In this document: in pieces, positions 61,588 through 64,000 of the stretch
Layout of the letters: each line of letters begins with the position of its first letter
Position numbering within the stretch: position 1 is the stretch's first letter
NCBI RefSeq assembly: GCF_000308615.1
Contig: NZ_BAGB01000025.1
Coordinates: 87,400-151,399, forward strand
Direction: 5' to 3'
DNA from: Nocardia jiangxiensis NBRC 101359
GTDB lineage: Bacteria > Actinomycetota > Actinomycetes > Mycobacteriales > Mycobacteriaceae
Length of the DNA: 64,000 bases
Notes under the pieces: generated by a model
Database searches by the model: none
Told to the model about the DNA's origin: nothing
Seen by the model: only the letters and a program-made list of their open reading frames with translations
Made by a program: the position numbers and the translations under genes

Positions 61588-62360
61588 GTAATAAGTCCAC
61601 GGCGCTGGAGAAATGGTGGTTTCCGACGTCGGATTACCGAGGGAGGCGGCCGTCGGTGTGGTTGTTCGGCGGCGCGGGCGTCGAGCAGGCGTGGACGGCG
61701 AATCCGCTGATTTCGCTCGTCGGTGACTACGACTTCGCGGTGTGGCGGATGCCGGGCCGGAGTGTGCGCAAGGACGAGCCGGATCCGACCAGTCTGCGTG
61801 CGGTCGGTCGGGAGATCGCCGAATCGATCGCCGAGATCGGCGCGGTCCGGCCGGTGTTGTCCGGGCTGAGTTTCGGTGGCCTGCTCGCCTTCGTCGCCAC
61901 CCAGGAGTTGGAGAAGCTCGGGGTGCAGGTCGGCCGGTTCGTTCCGATCGTGAGCGCGTGTCCCAACGAATGGCGGATGGGTGCGGTCTACGCGTGGCTG
62001 AACGGCGGTCCGGTCAGGTACACCAAGCGGCGACTCGCCGCGGCGGACAAGGCCGGGAAGTTGCCGCCCGAACTCAGCGGTGCGAACCGAGAGGTGATGC
62101 AGCGCCCGTACGTCGCGGATCTCACCGCGGGTTTCCGGGAATGGTCGCATTCGGTGATCAAGACGTCGATCACCGATATTTCGGCGTCGGATGAGCAGCG
62201 TCTGCACATCTCCAACCTCACTCGGTGGCGGCCGTACACCCGCGGAGAATTCGATTCGATCACCTCCACGGGCGGTCATTTCTTCTACCGTGAGCATCCG
62301 GAGGTGGTGTCGCGCGTCTTCGATCGGGAGTCGGAGATCGCCTACAGCGGCGGCTTCTGA
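61584..62360 (+). CDS. Type II thioesterase-like alpha/beta hydrolase
   Basis: 258 residues: WLFGGAGVEQAWTANPL (oxyanion region), nucleophile Ser96 in GLSFGG, and terminal His in STGGHFFYREHPE. Size and place (GTG overlapping the PKS stop by 4 bp, then a second PKS) suit a TEII that clears stalled chains or releases the product. Confidence 0.87.
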   Translation: MSNKSTALEKWWFPTSDYRGRRPSVWLFGGAGVEQAWTANPLISLVGDYDFAVWRMPGRSVRKDEPDPTSLRAVGREIAESIAEIGAVRPVLSGLSFGGLLAFVATQELEKLGVQVGRFVPIVSACPNEWRMGAVYAWLNGGPVRYTKRRLAAADKAGKLPPELSGANREVMQRPYVADLTAGFREWSHSVIKTSITDISASDEQRLHISNLTRWRPYTRGEFDSITSTGGHFFYREHPEVVSRVFDRESEIAYSGGF

Positions 62361-62389
62361 GAATTATGTGATCGGGGTGTGGTCTGGTC

Positions 62390-64000
62390 GTGGCAGATGT
62401 AGCGATCGTGGGAGCCGCGTGCAGGTTCCCCGGTGCGGAGACCCTGGACGAGTACTGGGATCTGCTGAACAACGCGGTCGAGGTCGCTACGACGACGGGC
62501 CTGGTCCGGCCGTCGGATGAGCCGCGATCGTCCGCCCGCGGGCTGTCGGGGAGATTTCTCCGGGATGTCGAGGAGTTCGACGCCGACTTCTTCGGTATTC
62601 CACCGAGGGAAGCGGCCGCGATGGATCCTCGGCAGCGGGTCGTTCTGGAGCTTTCCTGGAATCTCGTCGAGAGTTCCGGTATCGATGCCGGTACTCTCGA
62701 CGGCTCGCGGGTCGGTGTATTCATCGGTGCGATGGGCGATGATTATGCGAATATGACGCGGAACGGTGATGCGGCGGTATTCGATCGCTATTCGCATACG
62801 GGTACCAGTCGCGGGATGATCGCCGATCGCGTTTCGTATTTCATGCGGCTGCGCGGTCCGAGTCTGACGGTGGATTGTGGTCAGTCCTCGTCGTTGATGG
62901 CGGTGCATCTGGCGTGCCGGAGTATTGCGTCCGGTGAATCCGTGCTCGCCATTGCCGGTGGTGTGCATCTCAATCTCGATTCGGTGGCCGAGGATATCGA
63001 GTCGCATTTCGGCGGTCTTTCGGAGCAGGGACGGTGTTTCACGTTCGATTCCCGCGCGGACGGATATGTCCGGGGCGAAGGTGCGGGCCTGGTATTGCTG
63101 AAAAGTCTGCCGGATGCCATTGCGGACGGTGACGATATTCTGGCGGTTGTTCGCGGAAGTGCGGCCGGACACGGTGGCGAAGGTCAGGGTGGCATTGCGG
63201 TGCCCACTGTGGCGGGGCAGATCGATGTCCTGCGGCGTGCGTATCAGGATGCGCGAATGGACCCGCGCTCCGCGCATTACGTCGAATTGCACGGGACCGG
63301 TACGAAGGTCGGTGACCCGGTGGAAGCGGCGGCGCTGGGGGCGGTATTCGGTCCGCGGTCGGCGGATGATCCATTGTTGGTCGGTTCGGTCAAGACGAAT
63401 ATCGGTCATCTGCTCGGCGCCGCCGGTATCGCGGGGCTGCTGAAAACCGTTCTGGCTGTTCGTCACCGGAAGATTCCGGCGAGCCTGAACTATCGTGAAC
63501 CGCGCTCCGAGATCGATCCGGATTCTCTCGGTCTGCGGGTCAGCGACGTGTCGAGCGTGTGGGCCGATGGTGCTCCGCGGATTGCCGGTGTGAGTTCGTT
63601 CGGTATGGGCGGCTCGAATTGCCATGTGGTGCTTTCGTCTGTCGACGAGTGTGAGGTAGCGGGCTCGGTACGCGAGGATTCGGCGTCCGATGGTGTTTCG
63701 GCGGGTGTGGGGTCTTCGGTGGTGCCGTGGGTGCTCTCCGGGAAGTCGGGCGAAGCGCTTGTGGCGCAGGCGAGCCGGTTGTTGGGGTATGTGCGGGATC
63801 GTCCGGAGTTGGATGTTTCCGATGTGGCGTTTTCGCTGGTGGGTCGGTCGGTGTTCGAGCATCGGGCGGTGGTGGTCGGTGGTGGTTGTGACGAGTTGAT
63901 CCGTGGGCTGACGGGGTTGGTCGAGGGGGAGCCTGGGCGGAATGTGGTGTACGGGCGGGCCGGTGCTGGGGGCAGGACGGTGTTCGTGTTTCCGGGGCAG
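62390..64000 (+). CDS. Type I PKS with N-terminal KSQ loading domain (runs off right edge)
   Basis: 537 codons are visible: a KS domain (about 1-420) and the beginning of a further domain ending RTVFVFPGQ, the normal AT entry. At the catalytic position the motif is VDCGQSSSL: Gln165 replaces the Cys of VDTACSSSL. His residues of ELHGTGT and NIGHLLGAAG are kept. A Gln here defines KSQ domains, which decarboxylate malonyl- or methylmalonyl-ACP to make the starter. GTG 62390 (VADVAIVGAACRFPG) lies 29 bp after the TE stop. Codons are noticeably richer in T at third positions than in the first PKS. Confidence 0.9.
   Translation, partial: MADVAIVGAACRFPGAETLDEYWDLLNNAVEVATTTGLVRPSDEPRSSARGLSGRFLRDVEEFDADFFGIPPREAAAMDPRQRVVLELSWNLVESSGIDAGTLDGSRVGVFIGAMGDDYANMTRNGDAAVFDRYSHTGTSRGMIADRVSYFMRLRGPSLTVDCGQSSSLMAVHLACRSIASGESVLAIAGGVHLNLDSVAEDIESHFGGLSEQGRCFTFDSRADGYVRGEGAGLVLLKSLPDAIADGDDILAVVRGSAAGHGGEGQGGIAVPTVAGQIDVLRRAYQDARMDPRSAHYVELHGTGTKVGDPVEAAALGAVFGPRSADDPLLVGSVKTNIGHLLGAAGIAGLLKTVLAVRHRKIPASLNYREPRSEIDPDSLGLRVSDVSSVWADGAPRIAGVSSFGMGGSNCHVVLSSVDECEVAGSVREDSASDGVSAGVGSSVVPWVLSGKSGEALVAQASRLLGYVRDRPELDVSDVAFSLVGRSVFEHRAVVVGGGCDELIRGLTGLVEGEPGRNVVYGRAGAGGRTVFVFPGQ

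Overview
The window is a 64 kb, high-GC (roughly two-thirds G+C) actinomycete chromosome segment. The gene content fits Mycobacteriales, most likely Nocardia or a close relative: a secreted 'insoluble-domain'-like protein, a mycofactocin-dependent dehydrogenase, an MCE lipoprotein, an LdtMt2-type L,D-transpeptidase, many TetR regulators, and an MmpL exporter beside type I polyketide synthases. The genus is inferred from gene content only. There is no rRNA, CRISPR array, transposase or integrase; one tRNA-Lys(CTT) is present.

Layout. 1-8 kb: a two-component system cut by the left edge, a VC0807-like membrane protein, a secreted protein, a Bcr/CflA drug exporter, a baeRF-type protein and pyruvate:quinone oxidoreductase. 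8-12 kb: a P450-ferredoxin pair under a likely TetR, and an orphan MCE lipoprotein. 12-20 kb: acyl-CoA dehydrogenase, a membrane-anchored PstS-like binding protein, an overlapping Ogt/2OG-oxygenase pair (alkylation repair), SnoaL and NYN proteins, and flavin/F420 oxidoreductases.

20.8-36.9 kb is a catabolic island. A P450 diverges from an operon encoding a substrate-binding protein without a signal peptide, an AveC-like membrane protein, NorD- and NorQ-like VWA/AAA+ proteins, an aldehyde dehydrogenase and a mycofactocin-type SDR. Further SDRs, a PucR regulator, a regulator with two TetR modules, an amidohydrolase and a SsuA-like lipoprotein follow. I found one 18-bp motif (core ATATTTGGT) at six places in the promoters of these genes, including the tandem-TetR gene, which argues for one regulon. 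A plausible route is P450 hydroxylation, alcohol oxidation by the SDR, aldehyde oxidation by the ALDH, then hydrolase and acyl-chain steps; the substrate is unknown.

36.9-50.8 kb is mixed: a frameshifted gene, an epoxide hydrolase/TetR pair sharing a 44-bp palindrome that contains both start codons, a CitE-like lyase diverging from a GntR regulator with a perfect 24-bp palindrome, the L,D-transpeptidase, the tRNA, Dps, CsbD-like and PAS-ANTAR stress proteins, a decayed gluconate locus (DeoR and GntP fragments), and a TetR/quinone reductase pair.

50.8-64 kb is a polyketide locus cut by the right edge: a stand-alone acyltransferase and an MmpL exporter on the minus strand, diverging from a fully reducing KS-AT-DH-ER-KR-ACP synthase, a thioesterase and a second synthase. 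The second synthase begins with a KSQ-type domain (Gln in place of the catalytic Cys), the mark of a decarboxylating loading module.
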